Of a DNA stretch of 64,000 bases, positions 1 to 7,864 are shown in pieces (within the stretch, counting starts at the first letter, position 1; the number at the start of each line of letters is the position of its first letter). Source of the DNA: Sinomonas gamaensis (GTDB taxonomy: Bacteria > Actinomycetota > Actinomycetes > Actinomycetales > Micrococcaceae); assembly GCF_005876955.1 (NCBI RefSeq), contig NZ_SSCL01000013.1, positions 49,543 to 113,542 of the forward strand, written 5' to 3'. Both the position numbers and the translations under genes were made by a program. A model generated the notes under the pieces. The model saw only the letters and a list, made by a program, of their open reading frames with translations, was not told the origin of the DNA and did not search any database.

Positions 1-634
1 AAGGGGGCCGCAGGAGATCAGCTACGCGGACTGCGCTGCTTTCGCGCTTCACGACGGCGGCGGGAGCCGTCGCAGTCCTCGTCTCCGGGAGCTTGGCCCA
101 CATGACCAGTGCTGCCACCACCCCCAGCACGCCGCCGATATAGAACATCACGGGCCACTGCCTGCCAGCCAGGATTGCAACCAGGGACGCGAGGATCGCA
201 CCGACGTGGTAGCCCGTCATCGTGATGGTGCTCGAGTGCGCCCGGGCGTTGCCAGGGGCGGCTTCCTGCATCGCCGTCACAGCGACCGGCATACAGCCGC
301 CCAGGCCGATGCCCGCCAAGAAGCGGAGGACCCCCATGATGGTGGTGTTCGGAGCCAGCGGGAACAGGATCGTGAACACGGAGAAGGCCAGAACGCAGGC
401 GATCAAGGGGATGCGCCGACCGTAACGGTCAGAGATCGGGCCGATCAGCGCCGCGCCCACCCCGACGCCCACGGACGAAATAGTGGCGACGAACGTCGCA
501 CTAGCGGCGTCGATGCCTCCAAACTTCGTGTCCAGGAGCGTCGGGATGGCAGCGCCGAGCGCAACGAGGTCGTATCCCTCGAAAACAACAGTCAGCCAAC
601 ACAGGCTGACGATCCAACGGCGATGTGGATCCAT
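1..634 (-). CDS. MFS transporter, aromatic acid:H+ symporter (AAHS) type, 3' part cut by window edge
   Basis: Reading leftward from an ATG at 634 gives 211 codons without a stop; the gene runs off the window. The first helix carries FEGYDLVALGAAIPTL, the acidic first-helix signature typical of AAHS carriers such as PcaK/BenK. It is followed by the MFS loop motif (GPISDRYGRR, about residues 66-75) and RFLAGIGLGG in helix 4. About five to six membrane helices are visible before the cut. Family members take up protocatechuate, benzoate or similar aromatic acids by proton symport; the substrate here is not decidable. It diverges from the TetR gene at 1194 across a 559-bp gap. It is not visible as a closed reading frame only because its end lies outside the window. 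Confidence 0.85.
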   Translation of the reverse strand, partial: MDPHRRWIVSLCWLTVVFEGYDLVALGAAIPTLLDTKFGGIDAASATFVATISSVGVGVGAALIGPISDRYGRRIPLIACVLAFSVFTILFPLAPNTTIMGVLRFLAGIGLGGCMPVAVTAMQEAAPGNARAHSSTITMTGYHVGAILASLVAILAGRQWPVMFYIGGVLGVVAALVMWAKLPETRTATAPAAVVKRESSAVRVADLLRPP

Positions 635-1193
635 GGCATGAACTTCCTTGTCTACGCCAGCCGAAGCCGTCCTAGCGGGTGGGGTGCGGGACCGCCGATC
701 CTCGAATTCGAGGTCCAGGGGCGACCCGCCTGACCGCAAGTAGACCCTTTCCATGATCCACGCCACAGGCCTTGTCTCACTCAGCGGAAAATGGTCTGCC
801 TCCCTCGGCAGGAGGGAGAGGCATCAAGCCTCCCCGTGGCCGGGAGCGTGCATGACAGGACGAGACGGATGGCGCCCCAGTCAGCAGCCGCGGGTGGCAA
901 CTCCGCCGCCGAACGGCGGGGCCAGGCGGTGGTGGACTTGGACCTCGGGGCGGCCGCGTACCCGGTCCGTTCGTGGAGCCTGTGCCGCAGGGCCTGGGGC
1001 GGTTCTGACACCTGTCGGAACCGCCCGGGCGGAGGTGAATGGTCGCGCGGTACACCTGGGGGTCCCTTGCCAGAAGTGCGAGCCGGAATCCGTGCGCCTT
1101 CCGCCCGTCTTGCCCAGAGGGGCTGGAGGGGGACCTGTGGGCGATGTTGACGCGGGCTCGCATAGGCTTGAAGGGGACCGGGAGGGGAGAGGA
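635..1193. other. 559-bp intergenic gap with no supported gene
   Basis: The gap separates the divergent AAHS transporter and TetR regulator. Frames in all directions are open here only because of high GC, and none has a ribosome site plus recognisable protein. A GC-rich 12-bp palindrome (CCGCCCGGGCGG) lies at 1021-1032. No copy of the palindrome found at 1981-2008 was seen. Promoters of the two flanking genes presumably lie here but I could not fix them. Confidence 0.4.
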
Positions 1194-1808
1194 ATGTCGC
1201 CACGGGCGGAAAGCATCGCCATCAAGGGTGAACAGACGCGCAAGGCCGTGTTGGACACGGCGATACAGCTGTTCGGCGAGCATGGCTACGACGGCTGTTC
1301 CCTCAGCCAGATCGCGAAGCGATCAGGCGTTGTCCAGTCGGCCCTGCACTACCACTTCGGGACCAAGGACAGGCTGCTCGCGGAGGCACTCGAATCCCAC
1401 TACCCGCGCTCGGCCACCCGGCCGGATCTCGAGGCAATCGAACGCGGTGAGACCACGTTCTCGGAGGAGATCGTCCGGGTGACGGCCAAGAACGCCGCAG
1501 ATCCGCACCTGGTGAGGTTCTTCTCGGTCATGAGCGGGGAGTCCCTGACCGAGTCCCATCCCGCCGCTCGCTTCTTCCGTGAACGCTATGCCATCGTCAC
1601 CACCGGTATGACCAATGCGATTGCCCGCTCGCAAGGTGTCACCGATCCGGAAGCGATCTCCCGGCTGGCCCTGCTCGTGCGCACCGTCTACGCGGGGATG
1701 GATGGGCTCCAGATGCAGTGGCTCCGGGACCCAGAGGTGGATCTAGTAGGAGGAGTGCGCCTCCTCGCCCGGATGGCAGAAGCGGAAATCCAGCGGATCG
1801 CTGGCTAG
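1194..1808 (+). CDS. TetR/AcrR family transcriptional regulator
   Basis: 204 residues, normal for the family. An N-terminal helix-turn-helix covers about residues 15-60: AVLDTAIQLFGEHGYDGCS, then LSQIAKRSGVVQSALHYHFG, the classic TetR recognition helix ending in YHFGTKD. The remaining helical part would bind a ligand and dimerise. The open frame extends upstream to 753, but the ATG at 1194 is preceded by GGAGGGGAGAGG and begins just before the DNA-binding domain, so it is the likely start. It stands 253 bp upstream of an MFS gene whose promoter contains a TetR-like palindrome (1981-2008) and probably controls that MFS-GH3 pair. The alternative target is the divergent AAHS transporter. The effector is unknown. 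Confidence 0.85.
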   Translation: MSPRAESIAIKGEQTRKAVLDTAIQLFGEHGYDGCSLSQIAKRSGVVQSALHYHFGTKDRLLAEALESHYPRSATRPDLEAIERGETTFSEEIVRVTAKNAADPHLVRFFSVMSGESLTESHPAARFFRERYAIVTTGMTNAIARSQGVTDPEAISRLALLVRTVYAGMDGLQMQWLRDPEVDLVGGVRLLARMAEAEIQRIAG

Positions 1809-1955
1809 ACGGGAGTAGCCGCCTCCGCAGGCGCTAGTCCATACCGTCAGCCCGCCTGCCTCATCGGACAAGGCGGGTTCGATGCCCGGACAGCCTCCCC
1901 GGGATCATTCTGGTTCCAAGGACTCCTTCGCGGGGCTCAGTCAAAAATCCCAAGA

Positions 1956-2008
1956 TTGCGTGAGGCGTCTCACACGGGCTAACATACAGGTCGGTCGACC
2001 AGTATGTT
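1956..2008 (+). promoter_or_regulatory. Promoter of the MFS-GH3 pair with overlapping TetR-type operator
   Basis: A -35 TTGCGT (1956-1961), 18-bp spacer and -10 TAACAT (1980-1985) fit a housekeeping promoter. An imperfect 28-bp palindrome at 1981-2008 overlaps the -10: outer arms AACATAC and GTATGTT, inner GGTCG and CGACC, with 24 of 28 positions symmetric. This placement is typical of TetR-family repression. The nearest candidate repressor is encoded at 1194-1808. Site and symmetry are read directly; the regulator assignment is inferred. Confidence 0.6.
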
Positions 2009-2061
2009 CTGGAAGGCCTCGTCGTCGAAAGAACCCGAACACCCGAACACAAAGGAGTGTC

Positions 2062-3369
2062 ATGTCTGAGGCAGCAACGGCGCCAGGCGCGGTCCGCATC
2101 GCCGAGACCGTCCCCGAACGGAATCTGAGAGTGACGGGCCAGCGCGTGGGCGCCTGGTTCGTCATCAAGTACATTGCGGCGCTGACCGGGCTCTGGGTCG
2201 CGCTCATCACCCCCGCCTCGGTGACACTCGCGCTCCGGGTCGGGCAGATCGACCCGACCGGCAAGGCAGCGTCCCTGGCCCTTGTCGCCAGCGTCGGGGC
2301 GGCGTGCGCCCTTTTCGCCAACCCCCTGTTCGGGGCACTGAGCGACAGGTCGACCTCGCGCTTCGGCCAGCGCAAGCCGTTCATCCTCGCTGGTTTCACC
2401 ATCGGGGTTCTCGCCGTACTCGGCATAGGGCTCGCTCCCACCGTCGCCATGGTGGCCGCCGGTTGGGCCGTGGCCCAGATCGCCTTCAATGCCTCGGTCG
2501 CGGCGCTGATAGCGATCCTGCCCGAAAGGGTCCCGGAGGGGCTGCGGGGGCGGGTCTCGGGCTTCATGGGCATGACCGGCCAAGTCGGGGTTGTCGCGGG
2601 CACCTTCCTGATCCAGATCGTGGGAACGACCGGGGCAGCGATGTTCATCGTCCCCGCGGTCCTCGGCGGCGCCCTGCTGCTGCCCTTCGTGCTCACGCTC
2701 AGGGAGGCCCAACGTACGCGTGAGGAGGTCGGCCGAATCACTGCGGCGAGCCTGATTGGCTCCCTGTGGATCAACCCGTTCCGGCACCGCGACTTCGGAT
2801 TCGCCTGGATCGGCCGCTTCCTCGTCTGGACGTCGCTGTATCTCCTGACTACCTACAAGACGTATTTCCTCATCGACCACCTTGGCTACACCACTGCCAG
2901 CGTGGCGCCCATCCTGACCCTTGCCATGTTCGTCCTGGCAGTCGGAGTCGCGGTCTCGAGCATCTCGGGCGGCTGGCTCTCCGACAGGCTGGGACGGCGC
3001 AAGGTCTTCGTCGTGCTGGCGTCGCTGCTGTTCGTCGCGGCCATGCTCGTGGTCGCGTTCTCCGCCACGGTCGAGGGATTCCTCATCGGCATTGCCCTGG
3101 CCGGCCTCGGCAACGGGCTCTACATGGGGGTGGACTACGCCCTGGTCGCACAGGTGCTTCCTGACAGCACCTCGGAGGCCGGCAAGGGAATGGGAGTCTT
3201 CAATCTCTCCTCCACCATTCCGCAGACCATTGCGCCAATGATCGCCCCGGCACTCCTGGCCATCGGCGCCACAGGAGCCGCCGCCAACTACACGAGCCTC
3301 TACCTCAGCGCCGCCGTCCTCGCAATGCTGGGAGCGCTGTTCGTCACGTTCATCCGCCGCGTGAGATAG
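2062..3369 (+). CDS. MFS transporter, probable glycoside/oligosaccharide carrier
   Basis: 435 residues with about twelve hydrophobic helices. Loop 2-3 carries NPLFGALSDRSTSRFGQRKP and the matching half-way loop carries GGWLSDRLGRRK, the two MFS signatures. The first resembles the SLC45/sucrose-type and GPH-like carriers that often accompany glycosidases. The ATG at 2062 follows AAAGGAG at the proper distance; upstream codons in frame lie inside the promoter/operator. The cytoplasmic-looking GH3 enzyme begins 42 bp downstream, so this protein probably brings in a beta-glycoside that the GH3 enzyme cleaves inside the cell. Substrate specificity cannot be read from the sequence. Confidence 0.8.
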   Translation: MSEAATAPGAVRIAETVPERNLRVTGQRVGAWFVIKYIAALTGLWVALITPASVTLALRVGQIDPTGKAASLALVASVGAACALFANPLFGALSDRSTSRFGQRKPFILAGFTIGVLAVLGIGLAPTVAMVAAGWAVAQIAFNASVAALIAILPERVPEGLRGRVSGFMGMTGQVGVVAGTFLIQIVGTTGAAMFIVPAVLGGALLLPFVLTLREAQRTREEVGRITAASLIGSLWINPFRHRDFGFAWIGRFLVWTSLYLLTTYKTYFLIDHLGYTTASVAPILTLAMFVLAVGVAVSSISGGWLSDRLGRRKVFVVLASLLFVAAMLVVAFSATVEGFLIGIALAGLGNGLYMGVDYALVAQVLPDSTSEAGKGMGVFNLSSTIPQTIAPMIAPALLAIGATGAAANYTSLYLSAAVLAMLGALFVTFIRRVR

Positions 3370-3411
3370 CAGCCCCGGCCCCCACTCCACAGCCCACCGA
3401 AGGACAGACCC

Positions 3412-5637
3412 TTGAGCCCGAGCACGAACGACCGACTCCTCCTGACCACCGGGGCAGGGTATTGGACCACACACCCGATCCCGGAGGTCGGACTCCGCGG
3501 ACTCCGCCTCGCAGACGGGCCCCACGGCCTCCGCGTCCAGGACGACGACGACCCCGACCACCTCGGCCTCGGACGGAGCGCTCCCGCGACGTGCTTCCCA
3601 CCGGCGGTCGCCCTCGCATCGTCATGGGACCCGGAGCTCATCGCCGAAGTGGGCACCGCCCTGGGGGCCGAGGCCCGCGCAGCCGGAGTCGACGTCGTGC
3701 TCGGGCCGGGGATGAACATCAAGCGCAGCCCCCTGTGCGGCCGCAACTTCGAGTACTACTCAGAGGACCCGCTGCTCGCCGGCGCCCTCGCAGGGGCCGC
3801 CGTCGCCGGGATCCAGTCCCAAGGCGTCGCCGCCTGCATCAAGCACTTCGCCGCCAACAACCAGGAGACGGACAGGCAGCGCGTGAGCGTGGACGTCGAC
3901 GAGCGGACCCTGCGCGAGATCTACCTGCGAGGCTTCCAGATAGCCATCCGGGACGCCAGCCCCTGGGCGATCATGACCTCCTACAACCGCATCAACGGAA
4001 CCTACGCCTCCGAGAGCCGATGGCTCCTGACCGAGGTGCTCAGGGGCGAATGGGGCTTCGACGGCGTCGTCGTCTCGGACTGGGGAGCCGTCCACAACCC
4101 CGTCTCCTCGCTCGCAGCCGGCCTCGACCTCCGCATGCCCGGCCGCCCGGACGACCCCCGGCCGGCAGCGGCACTCGCCGCCGGTGAGCTCGACGAAACG
4201 GCACTGGCCCGCGCGGCCGAAGCCCTCGGGCGGCTCGCGGACCGGACCCGGCCCCGATCCGCCCCTCCCGTCATCGACTACGAGGAGCACTACAGCCTGG
4301 CCCGGCGGGCCGCCGGGGAGTCCGCCGTGCTTCTGGCAAACAATCGCCAGGCTCTTCCCCTGCACTTCGCCCAAGGGAGCAGCGTCGCCGTCGTCGGCGA
4401 GCTCGCACGCACCCCGAGGTTCCAAGGCGCCGGCAGCTCGCTCGTCAACTCGTACCGGTCGACCTCAATCCTCGAGGCCCTATCGCAGCGGGCCGCGTCG
4501 GCGGGAACGGACCTGCAGTTCGCTCCCGGCTACACCCTCGACGGCATGCCAAGCGGCCTCCTCCTCGAGGAAGCGGCCGAGCTCTCGCGCCAGGCCGACA
4601 CTGTCCTTGTCGTGGCCGGACTTCCTCCCGCCGCCGAGGCAGAAGGCCGCGATCGGAGCGCCCTCTCGCTCCCAGATGACCAGATCGACCTGATCCGGGA
4701 GCTCTCGGCCAGCACCCGGGGGACGGTTGTCGTCGCCCTCGTCAACGGCTCAGCCATCACGACCAAGGAATGGCGGGAGAGTGCAGACGCCGTCGTGGAG
4801 TTCTGGCTCACCGGCGAGGCGCACGGCGACGCCGTCGCCGATGTCCTGCTCGGCGACGTGAACCCCTCCGGGAAGCTCGCCGAAACCATCCCGCTCCGGC
4901 TCGAAGACACCCCCGCCTACCTCAATTTCCCAGGGGAACACGGGCACGTACGGTACGGAGAAGGCGTCTATGTCGGCTACCGCTACTACGACGCACGCAA
5001 GCTCGAGGTCGAACACCCCTTCGGCCACGGCCTCTCCTACACTACGTTCGACTACTCCGACCCGACGATCTCGCTGAAGCCCCTCGAGGACCCCGTAGCC
5101 TTCACAGCCGAATTCACCCTCACGAACTCCGGCAAGCACCACGGAGCGGAAGTCGCCCAGCTGTACGTGGAAGACCACGGCAGCACCCTCGACCTCCCTC
5201 CGCAGGAGCTGCGGGGATGGCGCAAGATACGCCTTGCACCAGGGGAGTCCCGACGCGTCACCATCACAGTGAACCGGGAAGACCTGCAGCATTGGCACCC
5301 GTCCGCCAACGCCTGGATCCACGAAGGGGGGCGGGCCACGATCAGCATCGGCTCCTCCTCCCGAGACATCCGCCTCCAGACCGAGGCCGACATCCCGGGA
5401 ATCATGGTGCGCCCCGAACTCACCCCCTTCTCCACCTTCGGCGAATGGCTCGAGGACCCAGCAGCCGGCGAGAGGATCCGCGCCCTGCTCTCCGAGCGAG
5501 GCGGCATGCGCGGCCGCGCGGGCGACCTCTACAACGACGAAGGCAGCCGCGCCAGCATCCTCAGCCTTCCCATGCTCGCCCTCGTCGAGTTCCCGGGAGT
5601 TCCGCTCAGCCAAGAAGACCTGAGCCTCGCGCACTAG
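3412..5637 (+). CDS. Glycoside hydrolase family 3 (beta-glucosidase-like)
   Basis: 741 residues with a TTG start after GAAGGAC. The order is a GH3 N-terminal TIM barrel (about 20-270), a C-terminal sandwich (about 310-530) and a fibronectin-III-like domain (about 560-640). The motifs RLADGPHGLR, KHFAANNQETDR and VVVSDWGAV are present; the aspartate of SDWGAV (residue 223) is the family nucleophile. There is no signal peptide, so the enzyme should be cytoplasmic, which fits cotranscription with the MFS carrier just upstream. GH3 enzymes release terminal beta-glucose, xylose or arabinose from glycosides; the exact sugar is open. The C-terminal 100 residues (from about 640) match no domain I recognise. 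Confidence 0.9.
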   Translation: MSPSTNDRLLLTTGAGYWTTHPIPEVGLRGLRLADGPHGLRVQDDDDPDHLGLGRSAPATCFPPAVALASSWDPELIAEVGTALGAEARAAGVDVVLGPGMNIKRSPLCGRNFEYYSEDPLLAGALAGAAVAGIQSQGVAACIKHFAANNQETDRQRVSVDVDERTLREIYLRGFQIAIRDASPWAIMTSYNRINGTYASESRWLLTEVLRGEWGFDGVVVSDWGAVHNPVSSLAAGLDLRMPGRPDDPRPAAALAAGELDETALARAAEALGRLADRTRPRSAPPVIDYEEHYSLARRAAGESAVLLANNRQALPLHFAQGSSVAVVGELARTPRFQGAGSSLVNSYRSTSILEALSQRAASAGTDLQFAPGYTLDGMPSGLLLEEAAELSRQADTVLVVAGLPPAAEAEGRDRSALSLPDDQIDLIRELSASTRGTVVVALVNGSAITTKEWRESADAVVEFWLTGEAHGDAVADVLLGDVNPSGKLAETIPLRLEDTPAYLNFPGEHGHVRYGEGVYVGYRYYDARKLEVEHPFGHGLSYTTFDYSDPTISLKPLEDPVAFTAEFTLTNSGKHHGAEVAQLYVEDHGSTLDLPPQELRGWRKIRLAPGESRRVTITVNREDLQHWHPSANAWIHEGGRATISIGSSSRDIRLQTEADIPGIMVRPELTPFSTFGEWLEDPAAGERIRALLSERGGMRGRAGDLYNDEGSRASILSLPMLALVEFPGVPLSQEDLSLAH

Positions 5638-5679
5638 GGCGATCGACGTGGGCATGATTCCCCATCAGTCTGACCGGGC

Positions 5680-5784
5680 GTGAGGTTGATGATGGGGCCG
5701 CATCGGTGGGACGAGATCGCCGCCTTCGTCCTTCTCGCCGTCGTGCCTGTGTTCTTCATCCTCGCCTTCGTCCTCGAGCGCTAG
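5680..5784 (+). CDS. Possible 34-residue single-helix membrane peptide
   Basis: A GTG at 5680 (or ATG at 5689/5692) opens a frame that ends at TAG 5784. The product begins MRLMMGPHRWDE, continues with a hydrophobic run of about 18 residues (AAFVLLAVVPVFFILAFV) and ends in LER. There is no strong ribosome site. It lies 42 bp after the GH3 stop and before a strong hairpin (5835-5871), so it could be a third gene of that operon. It has no recognised family. The regular hydrophobic pattern is the only support, and chance is possible. Confidence 0.3.
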   Translation: MRLMMGPHRWDEIAAFVLLAVVPVFFILAFVLER

Positions 5785-5834
5785 AACTCCGGAGAGGAGT
5801 TGAGTCCCACCCTGTCGAACCTGGTACTCAGGAC

Positions 5835-5871
5835 GCAGCAGCCGTTCGCCTGCGCGACGAACGGCTGCTGC
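5835..5871 (+). terminator. Hairpin terminator after MFS-GH3 operon
   Basis: Arms GCAGCAGCCGTTCG and CGAACGGCTGCTGC form a perfect 14-bp stem with a 9-nt loop. No U-run follows, which is common in high-GC actinobacteria. It closes the 2062-5784 unit. Confidence 0.6.
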
Positions 5872-5975
5872 TGCCACTCACGTGAGTTCCTTGGCCCAAG
5901 CTTTACCGGGCATCGGAGGTCGGCAATCTAGTCAGCGCCGTTGGCACACCGAGTCCGAAGAGAGGCCGGTGCGCG

Positions 5976-6026
5976 TCATCTCATCCACGGCCCAGTCAAA
6001 GGTTCAATCTCGCCGATGCTGAGAAT
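5976..6026 (-). pseudogene. Remnant of a MerR-family regulator (N-terminus only)
   Basis: Leftward from 6026 the sequence reads ILSIGEIEPLTG, which closely matches the first residues of MerR regulators (M-L-x-I-G-E-x-A-x-L-T-G-V). It then degrades into PWMR and a stop at 5976-5978. The initiator position is ATT instead of ATG. A MerR-style operator lies directly in front of it at 6041-6065, as expected for an autoregulated MerR gene. I read this as the stump of a lost regulator. The match is short, so confidence is limited. Confidence 0.4.
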
Positions 6027-6040
6027 GCTTGAATCTTTTA

Positions 6041-6065
6041 CTTTACGTAATGGAGATTACGTCAA
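6041..6065. promoter_or_regulatory. MerR-type dyad operator, apparently orphaned
   Basis: CTTTACGTAAT, then GGAG, then ATTACGTCAAG: the inner 7-bp arms ACGTAAT/ATTACGT are perfect and the outer CTT/AAG also pair. The whole resembles the CTT...AAG dyads found between the -35 and -10 of MerR-controlled promoters. It is an AT-rich island in GC-rich DNA. No intact MerR gene lies beside it. Confidence 0.45.
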
Positions 6066-6471
6066 GCCGCCCGCGAGTGGTGCGGCATCCGTCACCCAGA
6101 GTTGCCCCGCCTGGCCCGGCCGTATGTGCGACAGAGTGTGGCGCATCTGTGGGTGAGACACCGCCTACACCTAGGCCGCAACCGTGATGTCGCATCGGTT
6201 GCAGCCCTGCCGCCGATGAGGACCGTTGACAGCCGAGGCTTCTGCGAGGTCGCCGAGCGTGCACTTGGAGGAAGGCAGCAAGCGGCGCTTGGGTTCCATT
6301 CTTCCGCAGGTTTGCAATTTCGGACTTTATCCCGGTCTGCATGCTCATCGGCATCAGGGCACTCCCGCTGCGTCTTTCTCGCCGGATCGCGGTTCTTGCC
6401 GGATCGCGCCGGCTCTCCACTCTTGAGCGGAAGAGCGGTACGGTTGCGGCACAGCGGCGGAAGGACATCCC
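6066..6471. other. Non-coding gap, probably decayed DNA
   Basis: About 400 bp between the orphan MerR-type operator and the broken YCII gene. I found no frame with both a start/ribosome site and recognisable protein. Its position suggests it once held the gene controlled by the lost MerR regulator. Confidence 0.3.
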
Positions 6472-6756
6472 ATGGCCCGCTTCCTCACCGAATACCACGA
6501 CACGCCCTGCCAACCGACGAACACCGGGGTCCTTCAAGGCGCGCTTTGGCTACGGGCCGAGACGAGCCGGGGTCGATTGAGTGGCGGCTTCGGCCCACCT
6601 CTCCTCCTGGACGGCCGGCCCGCTGCGGCCGCTCGATATCGGCTGGCTCCTGTTCGTCGACGCGCGCTCGCTCGCCTACAGAGCAGCTTCCCCGGTGGCC
6701 CGCAGTCCATAGCTCCTGGCCATATGACGCAACTCACCGATTGGCTTGAGGTCTGA
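6472..6756 (+). pseudogene. Frameshifted YCII/YciI-like gene
   Basis: An ATG at 6472 after GGAAGGA opens MARFLTEYHDTP, a typical YciI-like start. Downstream the same frame shows FGPPLLLDGRP, and then the family-like continuation LDIGWLLFVDARSL appears only in another frame before a stop. The segments resemble the GPL-DGRP and the V-EARSL core of these proteins, so the gene seems to be a paralogue of the intact YCII gene at 6759 broken by at least one indel. The nominal frame stays open to 6756 but its second half does not look like protein. Confidence 0.4.
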
Positions 6757-6758
6757 AC

Positions 6759-7064
6759 GTGCCGCGCTACCTCATCACGTATCACGGGTTCCCCTATCCG
6801 GACATCGACACCGCTGCCGAGCAGCGGCGGGCCTTCCGCGCGTGGGCAGAGAAGTCGCTCGGGCGCGCGATGGTGGACTTCGGGTCGCCGCTCTACGATG
6901 CCGGGCAGATGTCTGCCACGGGTGCACCGGTCGAGCCGGTGGAGATCGACGGCTACACGATCGTCGAGGCGCGGTCCGTTTCGGAGGTCCGCGAACTCCT
7001 CGCCGGCCATCCGTTCCTCTCCCTCGGCGGCACGATCCAAATCAACGAGTGTCTGGACGTGTGA
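6759..7064 (+). CDS. YCII-related domain protein
   Basis: 101 residues from a GTG at 6759: MPRYLITYHGFPYPD at the start, then DGYTIVEARSVSEVRELLAGHP and GGTIQINECLDV at the end. This matches the small dimeric ferredoxin-like YCII fold (beta strand start, VEARS strand/helix, final strand). The function of the family is poorly known; related proteins sit near ECF sigma factors or act on small metabolites. It follows the broken paralogue with only 2 bp between and may have shared its promoter. Confidence 0.75.
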   Translation: MPRYLITYHGFPYPDIDTAAEQRRAFRAWAEKSLGRAMVDFGSPLYDAGQMSATGAPVEPVEIDGYTIVEARSVSEVRELLAGHPFLSLGGTIQINECLDV

Positions 7065-7384
7065 GTCACGCCCTGAGACGACCTCCACTAGGACTCGAGT
7101 GGTGCGGACCGAACCAGTGACCCGGCTGGAAGCCGGTTCCGTTGCTCCATGCCGAGTCCGATCTGGGGCATATTTGGGCCATTAAATCCGCGAGAATCGA
7201 AAGGTCGCCCGACCGCCGCCGGTGGGAGCCACACCTGGAAGGACCCCCCGCGGGAGCGGGGGTCCGCTCGGAAGGCGCGGCCACCTCGGTCCCAGACCCG
7301 CTCGGACGTATGCTCAGAGGCAGAGAAAATCCCTACGGGCGACCACAGGGAAACGTCCGGTCGCCTCCACCGCGGGAGGGGCGC
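7065..7384. other. Intergenic gap with one GC hairpin
   Basis: About 320 bp without a convincing gene between the YCII and SRPBCC genes. A hairpin with arms GGACCCCC (7240-7247) and GGGGGTCC (7257-7264) could end transcription from the left. No tRNA or riboswitch fold was recognised. Confidence 0.4.
7240..7264 (+). terminator. GC-rich hairpin
   Basis: Perfect 8-bp arms GGACCCCC/GGGGGTCC around a 9-nt loop whose ends (CGC...GC) can extend the stem. No T-run follows. A terminator is the simplest reading. Confidence 0.35.
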
Positions 7385-7825
7385 ATGATCGACGTGACGG
7401 TCGCCGTCGTCATCAGGCGGCCACGGGCCGAAGTCGCGGCCTATGCGGCCAACCCTGATACCGCCGCGGAGTGGTATCAGAACATCATCGCCGCCGAAAA
7501 ACGGACCTCGGAGCCTCTCGCTCGGGGCAGCGAAGTCGACTTCACGGCCAGATTCATGGGACGCACCCTGAAATACACCTATCGCGTCGAGGACTTCGTC
7601 GCCGGGCAGCGGCTCGTCATGGCAACCGCTGAAGGACCCTTCCCCATGCGGACCACCTATGAGTGGAAGGACACCGGGGGCGGCACTCTCATGACGCTGC
7701 GGAACGAGGGCGGGCCAAAAGGCATCGGGGCGATCGCCAACCCGCTGATGGCTCTCATGGTCCGGGCCAGCACTGCCAAGGACCTCAGGCGGCTCAAGGC
7801 GATCCTCGAGGCGCAGCCCGCCTGA
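7385..7825 (+). CDS. SRPBCC family protein (polyketide cyclase/START-like)
   Basis: 146 residues. The frame is open from 7142 but the ATG at 7385 follows GGGAGGGG and starts exactly at the fold: strand MIDVTVAVVIRRP, helix RAEVAAYAANPDTAAEWYQNI, the central strands LKYTYRVEDFVAGQRLVMAT and a long C-terminal helix RASTAKDLRRLKAILEAQ. This is the helix-grip fold that holds a hydrophobic ligand. The ligand is unknown. It is convergent with the phosphotransferase gene, with only 39 bp between the two stops. Confidence 0.75.
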   Translation: MIDVTVAVVIRRPRAEVAAYAANPDTAAEWYQNIIAAEKRTSEPLARGSEVDFTARFMGRTLKYTYRVEDFVAGQRLVMATAEGPFPMRTTYEWKDTGGGTLMTLRNEGGPKGIGAIANPLMALMVRASTAKDLRRLKAILEAQPA

Positions 7826-7864
7826 CCGCGGGGCGGACCCTGGGGATTGATGTGGCCCCGGGTC

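Noticed and set aside
1021..1032. CCGCCCGGGCGG as operator of the TetR gene
   Set aside because: Short GC-only palindromes are common at this composition, and no promoter element is placed around it.
753..1193. N-terminal extension of the TetR gene
   Set aside because: The extension has no protein-like character and the ATG at 1194 has a good ribosome site right before the DNA-binding domain.
1861..3561. Leftward 566-codon frame
   Set aside because: Antisense to the MFS gene; highly charged shadow product without any recognisable domain.
7080..7200. Possible tRNA or attachment site (paired stretches CCGGCT...AGCCGG)
   Set aside because: No cloverleaf could be formed and no anticodon arm was found.
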